DNA of 64,000 nt from Rotaria macrura (lineage: Eukaryota > Rotifera > Eurotatoria > Philodinida > Philodinidae), in NCBI GenBank assembly GCA_900239685.1, contig OENT01000127.1:1-64000 (forward strand), in the 5' to 3' direction. Under the pieces are notes generated by a model that was not told the DNA's origin, made no database searches, and worked only from the letters and a program-made list of their open reading frames with translations. The translations under genes were made by a program, and so were the position numbers. Shown here piece by piece: positions 12,963 through 31,100 of the stretch (the stretch's first letter is position 1; each line of letters opens with the position of its first letter).

Positions 12963-15227
12963 CATAAAAATACTTGTGAAAAGAAGAAAAATAATAATAA
13001 TCAATATCGGAAACAAGAATCATCTTTGTTCATAATTACTATAACTATGGTGAACATGATGTCAACATCTGTTTTATGTTTTTCTTTTAAATCATATTTT
13101 TTATCATTCGAAGTTATGTCTTTGCTGAGGTTAGAAAGTAAAGTATATCTTACTTGATTGCACTTGATACGTTGTTGTGATGACATTTTATCCATATCAA
13201 AGCCTTACTACATTTACAATTTGATGTGAATTCATTGGCAGACGTTTACTCAATAAACAGATAAGTATACAATGAAAGAAAGAATAGTTATTCGCAATCT
13301 TTGTTGCATGTATGAGAGCTTGTACTTAGTATAATGCTTCAATTGAAGTGACAATTAACGTTCATCACTACGCTTCATTTCAAAAAGGAATCCAAGGAAA
13401 AGTAATACGATTCAACATAAAAAAAATTTATTTCGAACGTTTGCTGTTAAAAAGAAGATGTTTTTTTATTGCAATATTAAAAGTAATTTCTAGCCACAAA
13501 ACAAAAATTCATATTAGTAAAATTTCCTGCATTAGAGATGAGAGCACCACATTATCAAAGATAACAATGTAAGTAATTACTAATGTTATGGATAATTGAA
13601 TTATTCATTAAAGAAAAAAAGAATCAGAATACCCGTTATATACTTGAATATGCATTCCAGTTTTATATGAATGTGAAAAATGACTCGTGTCATACATTGT
13701 GTTCAAATGTCATTGTATGAAATGATGCTGCAAAAATCTTGTTTTGTAAGCATAGCAGGACAAAAAAGTATGCCCATCGTATAACCTGCATGAGTCAATA
13801 TTATGATATAGAATGATTATTCTGTTGTGTTTTTTTTTATAACGCTTGTCATAGATTATCTGATGATCTATCTTATCGTACTACAAGGCGAAGTGTTTCT
13901 GATGTTTGACCTAAGAAATGAAAAAACCTGAAACTAAAAAAGTCTGCAGAAGAATCATGTCTTTCGAGTGTGCTAGAATGCAGGTAAAATCAAAAGGCAA
14001 GAAGCCACACCTACCATTCCTATACTACACATCAAGAGTATCTTTTCTTTAACTTCTTTTCAACGTCTATTCGATCAATTTATGAGAACGATCTATTCTA
14101 TAGTCGACGGATTGAATAGTGATTTGTGAATTTGAGAAAAAGCTTGATTAATTCGTCGAAATTAATAATTCAGTTATTTTTTACGGTTTCCAATATTCAG
14201 TGTAGCGAGAGTTTTCTTGCTTTTTTTTTCTTTTATCTTTTGATATTCATAATTAACAGAGAGTTGTTTTTCTATTTTTCGTTACTATTGAATTAAATTC
14301 TTGTGTTTAAACATTTTTTAACTGATAAGATAAAGTTGTTATTACTTTTTATACTAAACACGCGGTAGAGAAGAAGTATTGAAGTATAGAACTAAACTTC
14401 TGCTTCCTCGCAATCGATTATAGAAACGTCGTTAATGACCTATTGTCAATCGTGACAGATAAAACTTAACCAGTAACATTTATTGAGTATTCGTTCTGTT
14501 TCTTTTTTGAATATTCAAAATGAAACATAAGTTAAACTGTCGATTCGAAAGTGTATCAGTGATATTGAAATTATACTTCCCAAATTAGCCAAATCAACTA
14601 TTACAATCTTCAGTACACAATAAAATGGAACAAAATTTGTCAAGCAAATCTTCTCTATAGATAACAACTAGAATTTTATGCTTCACAAGAATGATATAAA
14701 CATACGTTGTTCTCTACACTAGAAAGTTTTCAATAGAACTGAATTAGCGAAGTTACATTCGATTTTTATAATGAATGGGAATCGAACACTGATAAAATTA
14801 TTCTTTTGAATTAATTATTGTGCACACTTTTCCTGTCATTGTTTGCAATGAGTCAGGATTCTACAGTCACATTGTATATATATATATACATCATCATTTG
14901 AACTTATGTTGAATTCTTATCGAAGCTTCATTCTTTTTCAAATAGAAACTAATACGTTTTATCTTCGCTGTTGTCTTACTTGCCTTTTCTTTTCTTTCAT
15001 TTTTGTCTTTCACTTCTTTATTTTAAATAGGAGGTAAACAGAAGAATAAGCTGTAGAATACGAATAAAAAATATTCTTTGGACAACTATGTGTTTATGTG
15101 TTGTGCGTTTGAGTTTGAGTTTAATGTACGAGGAGGAGGAGGAGGAGGAGGAGGAGATCTTCTTTAAAATAAACATAATAATAGATCTGCTAATTTCATT
15201 TTAGCTATATTTATCTATTGAATTGTA
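12963..15227. other. Intergenic region between OXR1-like and MFSD12-like genes
   Basis: No coding feature is supported. The short ORFs at 13001-13195 (-) and 13348-13572 (+) have no recognisable domain and look like chance openings in AT-rich DNA. The region contains a TA microsatellite near 14875 and a (GAG)n tract close to the downstream gene. An acceptor-like TTTTAG at about 15200 just before the MFSD12 start suggests an intron in that gene's 5' UTR. Confidence 0.6.
15130..15156. repeat. (GAG)9 microsatellite
   Basis: Nine perfect GAG/AGG units about 70 bp upstream of the MFSD12-like start codon, probably in the promoter or 5' UTR. It is a purine-only tract in otherwise AT-rich DNA and is likely length-polymorphic. 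Confidence 0.9.
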
Positions 15228-17514
15228 ATGGAACCAGTTGTAAGTCAACCAGATGTGGTTTCAAAAAAAGGAAAACTTGCCTATAGTGTTGGCCATGTTT
15301 TAAATGATCTTACGTCATCAATGTGGTTTTCTTATTTAATAGTTTTCTATCATCGAATTGTGAATTTCGAAAATGCCTCTGCAGGTTATTTACTTTTAAT
15401 TGGACAAGTTGCCGATGCTCTATCAACAACGTTTATTGGTTTCGAATCTGATCGGACACGTACTGGTTTATTAAATTATGGTCGCAGAAAAACATGGCAT
15501 CTTATTGGTGTTATTTGTGTACTTTGCTCATTTCCGTTTTGTTTTAATTTATGTTTCGGATGCGCCAGTAGTGATCTATGGGCACAATTTTTTTACTATT
15601 CAATGTTTATTATTATTTTTCAATTCGGTTGGTCATGCTCTCAAATTACACATTTGTAAGTCATTATGTTATGTATGAAAGGAAAGAAAAAACAAAAACC
15701 AAAGGTTAAGTTTTAACTGTTTTTCTTTTGTTTTTCAGAGCGATGATTAATGAATTAACGCATAAAGATGGCGAGCGTGTTGCGCTTAATTCATACCGTT
15801 ATGCATGGACGGTAGCATCAAATATATTTGTTTATGCAATGGCAAGCGTTCTGTTAGGTGTTCATTCTGGTAGTGATAAAACAGACATCACACCAGCTGA
15901 TGCGCATATATTTCGTACATTAACATTTACTGTAGTTGGCATTGGTCTTATTTGTATGATTTGTTTTCATGTTGGTTTAAAAGAATCGACACAACCAGCT
16001 GAAGAAAGTGAACAACGTTTACAATTGTCGTTAAGTTCTAGTGGACGATTAAAACGAATGACATGGAAAAAATTTTTAAGTGAAAAAGAATTTTATCAAT
16101 GTGCAGCTATTTGGATGTTGACACGTGTTATTCTTAATGTAACACAGGTAAAAATCAACTTTTTTTCTTCATATATAAATATGAGAAAAAAAACTATCGC
16201 TACTTAATAAGATATAGAAACTAACAAATACCAGTAGCGTAGATATTTGTCTTAGCACATAAGAATTCGTTCCTCGGTTAAAATCTGAATGGGTTACATC
16301 TGTGAATGAAACAAAATTGAATATGAGTTCATGTGGCAAATCTATACTTAGAATATAAAACTTTGATAGTGAATTTGACTCTATGATTAAGAGATAGAAA
16401 ATTAATATGGTTACAACTCATAGTTATCCTAAGTCTTATCGTATGTTATTTCACATATTAAATTACATGTTTCACAGTGCTCAATAGTTTTAGTTATGCA
16501 GTTACATGAACCAAACTCATATTCAACCTACTAGAAATAACATAAATTCTTGATCCAATACTCTCAGCGTATCTCATATGATTCTAAAGTTAATATAGTA
16601 TCTTGTACTATTATGAAACTACTGAGAGTTCAACTAAGATTATAGATGGACATGCCATTCTTCATAAGTATGGTGACTGGATGTCAACTGAACTAGATTT
16701 TCCATTCCTACAGATTTTAGAATATGAAGACTTGTAAACTTTTGAAGTTAGTTTTAATGCATTTGACTTCGTAACCTATGTGTTGTCTATCGATTACGAT
16801 TAGTTGAGAACAAAAACTGGTTTCAATACGCCTCGTATATTATTACAAATGATTACATTTTAGGTATTTCTACCATTGTATATAATTGATACGATCTTAA
16901 CCCTTAATCGAGTATTTGTTGCTGTTGCACCACTATGTTCCTATATTAGTGGTTTAATTGCATCGTTTCCTATGCGCGCAATCAACAAACGCATAGGTCG
17001 AAAGGCAACGATGGTCATTGGTCTTGGATTTGTATTAGCTAGTACTGTACTGTTTTGGTTTATTTTTGAACTAAAACATCTATTCAGAGTTGAAGTAACA
17101 TTAACAATTGCTTGTGTTTTACTCGGCATCGGAACGTCAACAACAAATATTTGTTCATTTTCTCTTGCATCAGATTTAATTGGTTTAAATACAGAATGTG
17201 GTGCATTCGTCTATGGGATAATGTCATTTGCAGATAAACTTGCTAACGGTATAGTCATCGCTATTATACAACAATTTAATCCATGTAAAGCTGACGCAAC
17301 CGAAAGATGTGAATTATATTATAGACAAATACTGTCATTTATACCCGGTGCAGTTGCTATATTAACAATTGTTATGACACTAAGTATATGGAAAACGAAT
17401 ATCGGCGGAAATCGTCATGAAATGATTGAAGAAACACAATCTAATTCTTTACCATCCAATAATTACATCAATGATTATGAGTATGAAAATGAAAGAACGC
17501 CGTTAGTAGCTTGA
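15228..17514 (+). CDS. MFSD12: MFSD12-like major facilitator transporter
   Basis: A polytopic membrane transporter of the MFSD12 group. In vertebrates MFSD12 acts in lysosomes and melanosomes and is needed for cysteine import. Three exons join in phase: 15228-15655, 15739-16147 and 16864-17514 (TGA), giving 495 residues, the usual family length. Family signatures include LAYSVGHVLNDLTSSMWFSY at the N-terminus, the loop YGRRKTWHLIGVICVL, IIFQFGWSCSQITHL at the exon 1/2 junction, and DLIGLNTECGAFVYGIMSF with DKLANG near the C-terminus. It has about twelve hydrophobic segments. The tail ends NERTPLVA, and the acidic residues before it may help endolysosomal sorting (inference). ATG 15228 is chosen because the homologous region starts just after it and stops lie upstream. 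The substrate cannot be read from sequence. Confidence 0.92.
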
Positions 17515-17663
17515 CGACAGAAAAATATACGACTCCAATTTTTGTTTCACGTCCGACTAGTCAGGTTGATCAAAACATTCTGTTTTTGTGTATTAAAAAT
17601 AGAAGTTTTTTATATTTGTATTGTGATATTTAATTATTATGTTATTGGCAGTTAATTATCTCG

Positions 17664-17669
17664 AATAAA
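17664..17669 (+). terminator. Candidate poly(A) signal of the MFSD12-like gene
   Basis: AATAAA 150 bp after the TGA stop, with a second overlapping copy about 16 bp further on. Downstream lies the Mutator-like element, so the transcript probably ends here. Confidence 0.5.
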
Positions 17670-17834
17670 TCAATGGATAAATAAATAGATTTAAATTTCT
17701 TTAGTAAAGTGAATAAAAGAACTAAAACATCAACTTGCTATTGCTGTTTTTCAGTGTTTACATTGATTTGTTAAAAAATGCTTGTTAAACAGCAAAACAG
17801 TTAAAAATAACATTCGCTGCTTTACGAGTAGGCC

Positions 17835-18808
17835 TTACAGAAGGGTTAGTCCTGATTCGTCCCCTTTTTAATTGCTCCAAACTCGGACCCAAAAAAACGA
17901 GTCCTAACTCGTCCCCACCATAGAAAAGTTGGTGAGAATATATTCGGAATTTGTCCCCAGCAAAAGTTTTTTGTTTAATTGACTCCAGATTTGTCCCCGC
18001 TCTATTTAACATTAGAACGTTCATTCTTTGCACTATTTATATGCACAACTAGTGCCAATGAGAATTAAATTCATTTCTTTTGGTATAACCCGGTAGCCTA
18101 TAAGAAAGATACATGTGATGAATAAGTATATACAGGTGATTGATCGATATACTTTTACTATCCACATTTGTTAGTTGAAAACATATTGAAATATGCTTAG
18201 GTTTACTTCAACAGAACGGACAGGTAAGGTTTTAAACTATAATGGTTTTCAATATACTCTCAAACATGAACGGAAAACAGTAGTAGAATGGCGGTGTCGT
18301 TTACGAAATTGTAAGAGTACACTTTCTTTGTCTCGAGATAATACTGTGATTGCTCGTGAACCAAATTCACACACTCCATCTTGTTTATCTGATGGAAGTA
18401 AACTTATTATGGATCAAGCTCTCGGAAATATGAAGAAAAGAGCACGAAAAGAAACAACTACAATGCCCAAAATATATGCTCAAGAAATTGTATTGGCTAG
18501 AGTCGCAAATTCAGGCACATAAACCGGCTTATATTTTTCTACACTAGGAAGTGTTGACTCCACGCATTATTATCATCGATCCCTGAATTATCCGGAACTT
18601 TCAAAAAATTTACATTCGAAATTCTTGATTTCTGAAATCAACCTGGAATTAATATAATAGGGGACCAATTTAGAGTGGGGACGAATCTGGGAGGGACTAA
18701 CTTAGACAGGGGACGAAACTGGGAAGGGAAGAATCCGGAATCAATTAAGGAGAGACCAGTTGATGGGGGACGTAATAGGGGACCAATTAGGGCTATGCCT
18801 CACAGAAG
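17835..18808. mobile_element. Mutator-like (MULE) element remnant with FLYWCH ORF
   Basis: The element body 17844-18799 is flanked by 9-bp direct repeats TTACAGAAG (17835-17843) and TCACAGAAG (18800-18808), one mismatch apart. Its ends are inverted: left GGTTAGTCCTGATTCG, right (reverse complement) GGCATAGCCCTAATTG, both continuing into GTCCCC. Each arm of about 150-190 bp is packed with diverged copies of a GGGGACGAATCTGG-like motif, in opposite orientation on the two sides. An inner pair matches well (GGGGACAAATCTGG at about 17985-18000 on the minus strand, GGGGACGAATCTGG at about 18678 on the plus strand). Long TIRs with a 9-bp target duplication are the hallmark of Mutator-like elements, and the internal ORF fits. 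No catalytic transposase region remains. Confidence 0.75.
18193..18522 (+). CDS. FLYWCH zinc-finger protein, truncated MULE transposase N-terminus
   Basis: 109 residues. A FLYWCH-type zinc finger spans residues 8-60: LNYNGFQYTL, VEWRCRLRNCKSTL, then NSHTPSC supplying the C-x-C-x-H-x-H/C style ligands. It is followed by the basic segment KKRARKETTTMPKIYAQE, which in Mutator-like transposases links the FLYWCH domain to the catalytic part. The ORF stops at TAA 18520-18522 where a full protein would continue for several hundred residues, so the DDE core is missing. It lies wholly inside the TIR-flanked element and reads 5'-3' across its centre. It may be a dead remnant, or a small protein that still binds the TIR motifs; the open frame alone does not decide. 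Confidence 0.7.
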   Translation: MLRFTSTERTGKVLNYNGFQYTLKHERKTVVEWRCRLRNCKSTLSLSRDNTVIAREPNSHTPSCLSDGSKLIMDQALGNMKKRARKETTTMPKIYAQEIVLARVANSGT

Positions 18809-19831
18809 TTAAATCATGTCCTAAGAAAAAAATAATCTGTTTATTTTATAATGAACTCTTCTAATTGATATATCTCGTTGCAATGACTAATTCTCTTATA
18901 AATGGAACTCAAAATATAAATGAAAATTCTACAAAGTGCATCCCTTAGGCCTGCCTTGTTAAGATATGCTCTTTATATTGCATTTGCAGAATACGAAGTA
19001 AAATATTACCATAAAGAATATTGATGCAATATTTCCTCAACGAATAGCTATTATCATAATTAATCTATTGAGCGAATTTCATCTTCAATCAATCAATCAA
19101 TTCTTCTTTTACAAGATGGCACAGTTTTAAAACAGTTTCACTTATTCAACATAAATTTTTGAACAAATTTCATCCTTGAAGAATATTATTTCCTTATCAA
19201 ATTCTTGAAACGATTTCGTTTCTATCGAGAGTTATGTAACTATAGCGATTCTTATCTGAGCGATTACAATTGCTATCTAAAACTTTGTCTTTTTCTGCAT
19301 CTTAACTTAGTAGAGTTTTTGAATTGGAAGATATTCTGCAGCTTCTCTTTAAAAATATTGAATTCTATTTCAGAATTCAGACCATTTCAGATCTATAATT
19401 ATGAAAATTTTCGGAGATCGTAGATTCGTTTTTATCATGAATATATGTATATGGATTAGAAGAATGTACTACAAGAAAACATATCTTGTCTATGTTTCTA
19501 TTGCAATACAATCTCGTGTCTACAGAAGAAAAACTCATCGAAGTTCGAAAATTAGATTCGAGGAAACTCTGTTATCCTGACTTTCATTTACTTCAGGTTC
19601 TACATTTATTGAACGAAATAGTTCCGAACTATTATTTTTTTCTTAAGAACAAAAATAAAATAAAATTTTATTTCATATCTTTCATACGAGTATCTATTAA
19701 TGTTCTTCATATGATTATCATTGGGAATTTTATTAGCTGATGAAAAGTTGAGAAAAAAAAACAGTAAATACATATATATTTATTTATTTATTTATATGTA
19801 TATATACTATATGTTGGAAGTTTTAGTTATT
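18809..19831. other. Intergenic stretch
   Basis: No gene is supported. Two short plus-strand ORFs (19205-19423, 19486-19740) are rich in Phe, Tyr, Ile and Asn, as expected from random AT-rich codons, and match no family I recognise. Near 19765-19810 there is a TATATATTTATTTATTTAT tract. On the minus strand it supplies several overlapping AATAAA hexamers just after the stop of the THEG-like gene, and could serve as its poly(A) signal. Confidence 0.55.
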
Positions 19832-20306
19832 CTAACGAATACCGAATCGTTTTTTCGGAATTGCTAATTCATTGATTCTCTCTGTCGCTTGATATCCAAG
19901 TGCTGAACGTGATACAGGTCTTGGAACAGATAATTCAAAATCATAAGAACCATGCCGTTTTGGTGGCAATGATAAATCGATAACACGAGAAGAACATTGA
20001 GCACGTGCTGCAGCTGAACTCACGCCTGAATATCTTGGATTGCTAATATATCGAGAGAAACCTTCAATGAGAAATTCATCCTTAAAAAATGAATTCAATG
20101 CATCATTTCATTTAACCTTCTCGAATCGTTGTTTCTCGGCGTATTTTTGGTCTTGACAAAGATTTAATTCGATCTGTTGCTTGATAGAAGAGTGCCGACG
20201 GTGATACGAACGATTGTGCGGATCGTTCATATTCGAAATATTTACGTTCATATGGTTTATTAAATGAGTACAATGATGTTGATGAATGTAATGCCGTTCT
20301 ATTCAT
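19832..20306 (-). CDS. THEG/SPMAP2-repeat protein (sperm/ciliary microtubule-associated type)
   Basis: Two exons: 20117-20306 (ATG at 20306) and 19832-20061 (TAG), joined by a 55-bp intron 20062-20116, giving about 139 residues. The protein holds at least three copies of the short THEG repeat R-I/V-x-x-L-S/A-x-P-K: ATDRIKSLSRPK, SRVIDLSLPPKR and ATERINELAIPKKR. Proteins with these repeats in vertebrates (THEG, now SPMAP2) are sperm microtubule-associated; by analogy this one may decorate axonemal microtubules. A different acceptor inside the apparent second ORF would break the frame, whereas the one chosen gives ...TIREGFSRYIS. Upstream 5' exons cannot be excluded, because the frame stays open before the ATG (His-rich HHHH segment). 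Confidence 0.65.
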
Positions 20307-21914
20307 GACGTGGTGGTGATGGAAGAAAAATGAAGTTATGAGTAAACGAAAGTAAAATGAAACGAAAAACAGCACTTTGATTTAAAAAAAACATATGCTT
20401 GATGTCAAATGTAACAAGAGTAACATCAAATGAAACCTCACCACACACCCTTAATTACATGTGTGTTAATCCTATATTTTTAAACGAAAAATTTTAACAT
20501 CAAAGTTTTTACATGCTTGTTTTCTTTCGTGATTTAGTGTCTGTGAAGATGCTTCTTCTTTTTTTAAAGATTTTCTTTATATTTAAGAGAATTCTCTCTA
20601 CTATATTTTTGCAAAATAAATATAAGTGCGTGACAAGTTAGACGATAGATACATCGTAATACCAATGACTTGAGAAAATAAAAATCTGAGCTAATAAAAG
20701 TTGATTGATGGTAACCATGGTGAACATTACTTTGTCCGAATGAAATCATCGATAAAGTCTCTCTTCCCTTCTGGCTAACCTATGGAAATAATTTGAGCAT
20801 GATAGAGATTTTCAAGAAAAAACAAAATAATAGAGCACGTATTTCCAAACATAATCTTTTGGTTTTTTTCAAGAATTTTCTATGGTAGGAAGTAAAACGT
20901 TTTAGAAATTTTGCCTTCAAGTGTTGTTTCTTGAATTTTACAGCGTTAGAGATTTGTATCATTATTCTTGAGCGACAAGGTTGATTGTTTTTCACCAACG
21001 AAAACATTAAAACTATTTACAGAAGTACTTCCATGCTAATTCTATCATTCTTTTCTCGTGTTTATGAACTTGACTAAGCTCTCGATCGCTCATATTTAAG
21101 AATGTGTTGATCGAAAGAACGACAGAAAAGTTCGTGCGCTCTTCACTTAACAAAAAGCAACTCTTGTTTGTTCTTACGACTTGTTGGTAAGATGATTCTT
21201 TTTTGTTTTTTGAATTCATCCGTCACCAAGAAAGTTTTTCACGGTTTGCTATGGGTTTATTTTTCTCAAATTTTAAAACAATTCAATGATCGGAAAACAC
21301 TCAAAATGAAATACTGTGAAAAGTAGCGGCTGTTGAGATCGGTGGTTTATGATGAAGAGTTTTCGTTTTTCGTCTATGTTCTACTGGTGTTAGTTTGCGT
21401 TGCTAGTTCAAAAAATCGTCGCTCATCACTTCTTCAAATGAATGTTACTTACACTGAAACCCTCTAATCAATCATCAATGACTGTTGGAACGCCTCTGAA
21501 TAGTATCAGAGTTCTAAACACGGAAAATGTTTCATACATTGAATTTTCGATCATATGAGAAGCGTTATTTATCATTGTTTAGAGAACATTTTTATTCAAA
21601 AAAGCAAAACAAAAATATTTCAGTTCATCAAAGAAAAAGAAGAAGAATTTTTTTTCTTACGCTTGGAAATAGAGTGAGTACTGTTGATGACACTATATTA
21701 GTATCATTCCTTTATATTACGGTAGACATTTATAAAAAAAAAAAGAAACACGAAAAAGAACAATTTACATGTACATACTAAACGATGCTTAATGTTTAAA
21801 TACAAACGACTAGGTCAAAACGAAAAAAGAAAGAAGAGATTAATGCTAGTTCTTATTTGGAATGCGTTATAAACTGTTCAAATATACATTGAAAAAACAA
21901 AAGAAAAAATAAAA
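20307..21914. other. Intergenic region between THEG-like gene and RSPRY1
   Basis: No supported coding sequence. Minus-strand ORFs at 20564-20749, 20780-21007 and 21013-21219 and the plus-strand ORF 21527-21781 are Lys/Ser/Phe-rich with no domain and no splice continuity with neighbours. The region carries the promoter of the THEG-like gene and the 3' flank of RSPRY1. Confidence 0.55.
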
Positions 21915-27783
<5,869 letters not shown>

Positions 27784-28134
27784 TTAATGGTATCTACAAG
27801 ACAAAATATACATATAAATGTATATATATATATAGAAGATATACTCATATTTCATTCGTTTTACAATCAAACAAAAAGGAAAATAGAGGTAAACATTTAC
27901 AAATTTAAATAGAAAATAAAATAAAACAGAAACAAACTTGCTCACCGGATCGCGTACAATGACAAAAAAAACGAATATAAAGAAAGGACGGTGATATAAT
28001 TCTATTGCTTAAAAACAAGAAAAGAAAAACAAAGATTCTTGTATTACTGCTCGTTTAGTTTGTTGAGATTTTAATAGAGTTGTAAATAGTAAAAATCTAG
28101 CACCGAAGAGAAAAAATAGATGTTATTGTTCTTT

Positions 28135-31100
28135 TTAATCTGAATAAGATACTTGTTCGTTTGAAAAATGTTTTTGCTGTTGATGTCTTAACGATAAAAA
28201 TGAATCAACATCAACAGAATCTGAACGAGTATGTTTTAATAGAATTGATTTTTTTTCTTTTGATTTTTTCGATCGAATGTTGTTATGCATTCTGTTACTT
28301 GATGTTACATTTGATTGAATAAGTTGATCTACACGATGATTGTTAGTTGTATGCATGAGTGAAAAACTTCTTGGTTCAGGTGTTTGTGGTGTATTATTAA
28401 GTGATGAAGATTTGGATGGTGATGAAAAACCATCTAATGGAGATATAACTGGTGATGAAGTATCACTACTATTTAAGAAACGACGACGTACGGGCGGATT
28501 GCGAAGCGTTATCTGAAGTGGTCCGGATAGACGGCGTGATGAAGATGACATGTTAGACGGAGGCGACAATTTGGTTGCTAACGATAGATCCACTGAAAAG
28601 AAAACAAATTTAGTTGTTGTTATTTTTCCTTATTAAAGATATTTCAATCTGTACGCAATGACGTAGATGAAACTTGTTGCTAATTAGTTTAAAAAAATCT
28701 TAAAGGCTGTCTTTGAAGTAATCAATGATGTGATGCTAAGGGTACCCTAGCAGTCATAATTCCGAAAAAATCGCGTTAAAATAATGCCTTTTATTTTTCT
28801 CGTTCAACGCGTTCCACACTGTCAAAAATGTCCGAATTTTCGCGTTTTAACACGTTATAAATTGACGCATCCTCTAGCATTCAGAAATGTGAAATTAAAC
28901 TGTTTAAATGCGTTTCTGATTTCTGAGCTTTGAAACGCGTTTAGCGGAAGAAAAAAAATTCGTCGAGACGTATTAAGTTTGTATTTACTTCATTATTGAC
29001 AATGCATTTTAACGAATTGCTCTGTGGGCTACTTTAGATTCGACCAAAGCATCTTATAATTAGAAGACAGTCAACTTACGATTATACTAGACTCACGCGT
29101 TACTAGATATCTTAAAATTCACTACTGATATCAAACAAACATTCCGGGAAACAAATTTCTACAAGTACAACTCTTAACGAATATTTAGTCGATATTTCAT
29201 TGTTTCATTGAATAATCAGTGTTTTTCGTTCAGTTTCAGTTAATATCTATCAATAATTTTTAAAATTTATGTATATATATATATTTATAAATATTTAGTT
29301 GAGAGATTTTAGAAGCATCAGCTTCCGCCTTTTAGAATTTTTAATTAAAATGAAATATAGCGCAACAAAATGGCAACTTTACCGGTGTCGACACATCGTT
29401 GCTCTTCCTCGTTTAGGATTTTCGTTAAGTGGTGTGACAAAGGAAGGAGTAGGACAGTAATACTGGACGAGCTGAGTTACAGTTCATCTATACCATAGGT
29501 TAATTCTACTATTAAAATGCATTGATTTCTGAAAATTCATCTATTAGATGCGTGAAAATGCGTTATGGCCAGATCAACTCGTTTATACGCGTTGTCTTCT
29601 TTTTCCTGTGAACTGAACGACTTAAACGGGTTCTTTCTCTGACTTTTTTCCTTCAACGCATTAAAATACCGTTTTGGCGTTTTTGTGACTGCGTGGATAC
29701 TTTCTCGTTTCGTTGAAAGTAAAACGAAAATGAAAATGATCAGAATCAAAGCAATCAACTTCATTGCTTTGATTGTCTTAAAAATGATCGTCTAACTAAA
29801 CTGATTAAAAGTAGTTCAACCATGTTAGTCATGTTTACTTTGAGAAATTTATACATGCGTATGGGATCTGAAAAGTAGCTCACTGTATATGTAATACTTA
29901 TTTAACTTAAAAAAAAATCCTGACTGTATATTGTTTCAGCTAAACATAACGAATCAGCTTTAATCATTGATAATTTGCATTATTCACATCTATTTTTTCT
30001 CATATACCTTTTCATTTGTGCCTATTATTATTCTCCAATAGTATTTTGTCAGAAAATAGTTATTTACTATTATTATGCGTCACCTTTCGCTAGCGTGATT
30101 TTTAAAAATCTAATTAAATAGGACATATTCTCTGTCTCTCTCTCTTCTGATTAAGTTTCACTTTTCGACGAAACAAGAATACACGGAAGAAAAAATTTAA
30201 CGAAACAATTAATTACGCTTTCGACAAAACGGGACCTAATCGATGTTCGGTAAGTACAGAAAAATTAAATCTTGGAATATTGAGGTGCTGACGGACTTGA
30301 AAATAAACCGGCAACAGTTCGTACATAAAAATTTGAGGTTATCTCTAGTACTACGTAGAGAAACATCAGTAAATACTAAGTGAAATAGCATCATCGTTTT
30401 CATTCGAGAGGAAATTTCGACAAGATCAATTATACTAGAAAATCTCGGGTGAAGATCTAAATGAGTACAATAAACATATGTTAGTTTGTTTCTTAGACTA
30501 AATAGTAGTCGTCTAATTCGTCGAGGTAGACATTTATCGAAACAATTTATACATTTAGAAGACACGATCGAAAAATTTACCAGTTTATTGATTTTACTTT
30601 GAGTATAACTCTGAAAATGAAACTAATCAAGAGTTGAATGATATGTTAAACGAAAGAGATTTTCTTTTACAGATTTCACGATTGGCCCGTTTTCACAAGA
30701 ATGCTGCGTCTCGAAAATCTATCACTGAAAAACTAGAACGAACTTTCTTTAAATCAACATAGTAAAGATAGAATTTTAATTAGTTTGGGCATCAATTTTC
30801 GAGTAAAGAATTCAGAATTTCAGATATAGCGCAACTAAGTTTTCTCGTCAATATCAGATATCTCTCAAATTTTCACGATTTTTCTTTTCAAAATTAGGAT
30901 TGTAGCATAATGACCAAACATGTATTCCTCTAATAGAATTACATAGATAAGTCCGACATCCCATCCTTATTCGTAGTCCCTTTTAAGATTGGAAACACTG
31001 ACTTGATTTCCAGTTAGACACACGGTTTGAATGCATCACGTGTCTCATGCAATGAGAGATAATGTTCAAATATCGGACGCTTTTAATGGTCACACATTTT

